Origin: Nautilus pompilius
Lineage: Eukaryota; Mollusca; Cephalopoda; Nautilida; Nautilidae
Direction of reading: 5' to 3'
NCBI GenBank assembly: GCA_018389105.1
Contig: JACATO010000648.1
Coordinates: forward strand, 2,356,001-2,420,000
DNA: 64,000 nt
A model generated the notes under the pieces. The model ran no database searches. It was not told the origin of the DNA and saw only the letters and a list, made by a program, of their open reading frames with translations. Every line of letters starts with the position of its first letter. Positions within the stretch are counted from its first letter, which is position 1. A program made the position numbers and the translations under genes. Of the stretch, positions 61,501-64,000 are shown piece after piece.

Positions 61501-62948
61501 AAATGGTATAAAGAAGAAGGAAGTGATTGTTTCAGTCGTTAAGAAGCAGACATTCTTTGGTTGATTGGAGATGTCTGAGTCCGTACTTAAACGTGCAAAG
61601 CTAGTTTATTGTTGGAATTTATGTGGCCTAATGCGTTTGCTGGTTAACCAGAGGTCTGAAAAGAGTCCTTGGTCAATAGCATTAGAGTTCTGAAATGTAA
61701 TGGTGTTTCTGAAAATTCGTACACAAAGATTACTTAAAGACGAATTCAGCTGTAGTGAATTTCCCATCTTCTAAATCCCTGTGGCTACTCAATTGTTCGT
61801 TGGGTCAGAAAGGTGGAGAAGTTTAGGAGGTAGTTCTGATTGTTTTATGCTGAAGAACCAAAGATGTGCCTGAACAGATTAATTCTGGGTGGACAACTTT
61901 TAATGTACTGAACCAAGTTTTGAACTAGGTTTCAGGCCACCCATACCTGTGGACAGAGAAAGGTGGCTTAGATGGCTTTGTAATCATGGTTCCTGCAGTG
62001 TAGACATTTTGGCAAATTTACTAGTTTATAGTAAACTTGTTTTCCTGGTTGAGAAGATCTCATGCTTTACTTTCCAGTATTTATCTGAAGTATGGTTGTC
62101 AATCCAATAATTTTGACTGTTTTTCCACAAGTTACACTAGGGTGGAGACCTCAAGTTTAAGTACCCATGCCACGAAATTTCATGTTGGTAGTTTACTTTT
62201 TTCTGTGTGATTAAGAAATTATAAATGTCTTGCTGTGAAGTATTTGTTATTTTTTGAGTGTGGTCCTTAAATTTAAGTGAATTCTCAGTAACAGTTAGGT
62301 TACTTTACTATTTCTTTATGTTTTTAAGGATATTGGGGTGCAACAGTTAATGAAGAGTACCAACAACATTTAGTATTAAACTATAAATACATCAAAATGA
62401 ATAACTTTAGTACTCTTCAACTTTGTATTATATCCACTACCCTAGATTTGAAAGTAAGCTAATTAAAAGATATATTCATTGCCGTCATCTGGGAACAAAT
62501 ATAGAGTTTGAATGGTGTTTCATTTAAACAGTATTATGTTCAGTTCATTAGGAGGAGTCTTTCGAATTTAAAAGATGATTTTTGTTGGTTTTTTTTTTTT
62601 TTTTGAAAAAGTGACTCTTTCAGATATACAGTAAGTACCAATCTTATGCAGACTTGTTTTATTTCACATTTAGATTAAATGTTGCTTTTTTAAAAATTTT
62701 TAAATCTGACAAGTTTCAACTGTGCTTTAGTGTTTTATGAATTCAAACCAGGAACCTGATAGCAAATAGAGGATATAAATAAAGGCTACCCAGAGAAATT
62801 TTTGATATCTTCATTAGTTTAAGAATATAGCATTTAATACAAATGTTACTTTCTCTCACAGGATACGAGAGCCAAAATTGATCAGGCTTGCCAGGCTGGA
62901 GATGAATTTCGCAAGCTTTACTACGACACATTTGACACAAAAAGACAT
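60801..62948 (+). CDS. NXT: NTF2-related export protein (NXT/p15), exons 1-2, partial
   Basis: NXT (p15) forms a heterodimer with the mRNA export receptor NXF1 and helps carry mRNA through the nuclear pore. Exon 1 (60801-60821) codes MAGVAIE and ends at a GTAAGG donor. Exon 2 (62862-62948) follows a TTTCTCTCACAG acceptor, codes DTRAKIDQACQAGDEFRKLY then YDTFDTKRH, and ends at a GTGAGT donor. Both junctions are phase 0. The 36 residues match the N-terminal helix of animal NXT1/NXT2: a DQAC-A-EF--LYY-T-D-(K/R)R pattern. Full-length animal NXT proteins have about 140 residues, so the remaining two-thirds, including the NTF2-like beta-sheet, lies beyond the window. I found no third exon up to 64000. 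NXT1 versus NXT2 cannot be told apart and is probably not meaningful in invertebrates. Confidence 0.92.
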
Positions 62949-64000
62949 GTGAGTATTCATTTAAAGTTTAATTGTAGTAGTCTTTAAACTTTAGATGGGA
63001 GTATTGGATCACATTTAGTCTTTATACTTGGTTATCATTAGCTAGTATGGGATATAGAATGATGTTGACATTTTTTGTTCTCAAATGATTTTCATGAAGT
63101 ATGAACAGAATTCTAATAACTGGATAATTTTTTTTTTTATCTCGTTTAAGTCATAGAAGATGCTTATGAGGACATTTGATTTTAAAGTTACGAAGATCAT
63201 TGGTTCGGTAAACAGTACTATCCTTTTTTTTTAATTAGGCAAAAATCAAAGGACGTTCTCATAGATAATTAAAATGTTTGATATTAGAAAACACTTTTTT
63301 AACAGAAGAATCAACAAGGTAAAAAGAGTGCAAGCTGCACACAACCAACTTTAAAAATTACATAAATATTTCTCTACTCTTTGGTTGTGGGGAGGAAAAT
63401 AATGTATAAACCAAATGTTTTTTTGCTCAGCTTTTGGCTATCTTTTGATTCTGTGTGTAGCTGAGAATATCCCACTTTACTGCTGCTTTGCACGGCTAAT
63501 AAGAGCTTAAACTGTAAGAAGCACATCTATGGGGTACAGTAAAAAGAATAAAGAGTATGCCTGCATATACAGGGAGCCAGTGCTTATCCTGACAGTTGGG
63601 ATTAAGAATTGAATTGCATACTTTTATTGTCTAATATTTTATAGTATGCATCACGTGCATACATTTTTTATTTTGTTTTGATAAAGCAGTAAGTTTCATG
63701 TGAGTTTTTATTTTATCCAACTCCTAATAGATTCTCATTAGCTAGGGGAGGGGGAGAGAATGAGAAATTCAAGAACTAACCAAAAGTGATTTTACTCCAC
63801 AAAATGTTCAAGGGAAATAAAAGTGCAGCATTCTTGTTGGGGACACTGAGGCGCCAATCTCAGATCTGAAGGATGGTTTAAATTTTGTGTGGTTGAGAGG
63901 AGACTGGTTTAGCTGAGACAGTCTGAAATACCAAGAAGAAACCAGGTGCATAGTTTAGAGGAGGAGCAGCAGCAGCGTTGTTTTTTATGTACTGCGTATC
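62949..64000 (+). other. second intron of NXT (incomplete)
   Basis: AT-rich intronic sequence running to the window edge. No further NXT exon was recognised. Confidence 0.6.

Noticed and set aside
1..64000. CRISPR arrays, tRNA or rRNA genes, bacterial operons
   Set aside because: The only tRNA-like boxes belong to SINE copies; no rRNA or CRISPR structure was seen, and the sequence is clearly eukaryotic.

Overview
This is metazoan nuclear DNA: AT-rich and gene-poor, with GT-AG introns, microsatellites and many old transposon relics. The repeats (tRNA-derived SINEs, a CR1/L2-type LINE, Tc1, mariner, Tigger and hAT relics) and a multicopy invertebrate protein family point to a lophotrochozoan, most likely a mollusc. 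That placement is inference; no diagnostic host gene fixes the species. Layout: 0-2 kb holds a possible last exon and a CpG-rich block with coding-like fragments that I cannot name. 2-45 kb is mostly non-coding. It contains a Tigger-like element (6.4-6.8 kb), an AT-rich tandem duplication (7.9-8.1 kb), a hAT MITE with a perfect 8-bp target duplication (11.8 kb), two Tc1 relics (13.5-14.2 kb minus, 18.1-18.6 kb plus), a relic of the same family as the 45-kb gene (19.1-19.6 kb), a second hAT-like element (26.1-26.9 kb), a mariner MITE with perfect 32-bp ends (35.4 kb), an 81-bp palindromic MITE (36.1 kb), a 2.2-kb LINE relic (36.6-38.8 kb), a possible two-exon minus-strand gene end (40.3-41.1 kb) and scattered SINEs. 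At 44.9-46.7 kb lies a repeat-family gene whose first 167 codons are intact and whose remainder is frameshifted. Directly upstream is an almost perfect heat-shock-element array plus a TATA box; this is the most striking regulatory structure in the window. The last 11 kb contains the two best host genes, both on the plus strand. The first (53.04-57.51 kb) is a five-exon gene I assembled from splice sites with agreeing phases. It encodes a 213-residue secreted, probably GPI-anchored protein with ten mature cysteines and an internally repeated C-x8-C-x7-C module. The second (starting at 60.80 kb and running off the window) is an NTF2-related export protein (NXT/p15), the small partner of the mRNA export factor NXF1, starting in a CpG-rich promoter. 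Between them sits a 45-bp minisatellite in which 14 units each carry AATAAA followed by a GT-rich stretch on the plus strand, which could act as a poly(A)/termination barrier between two genes of the same orientation.
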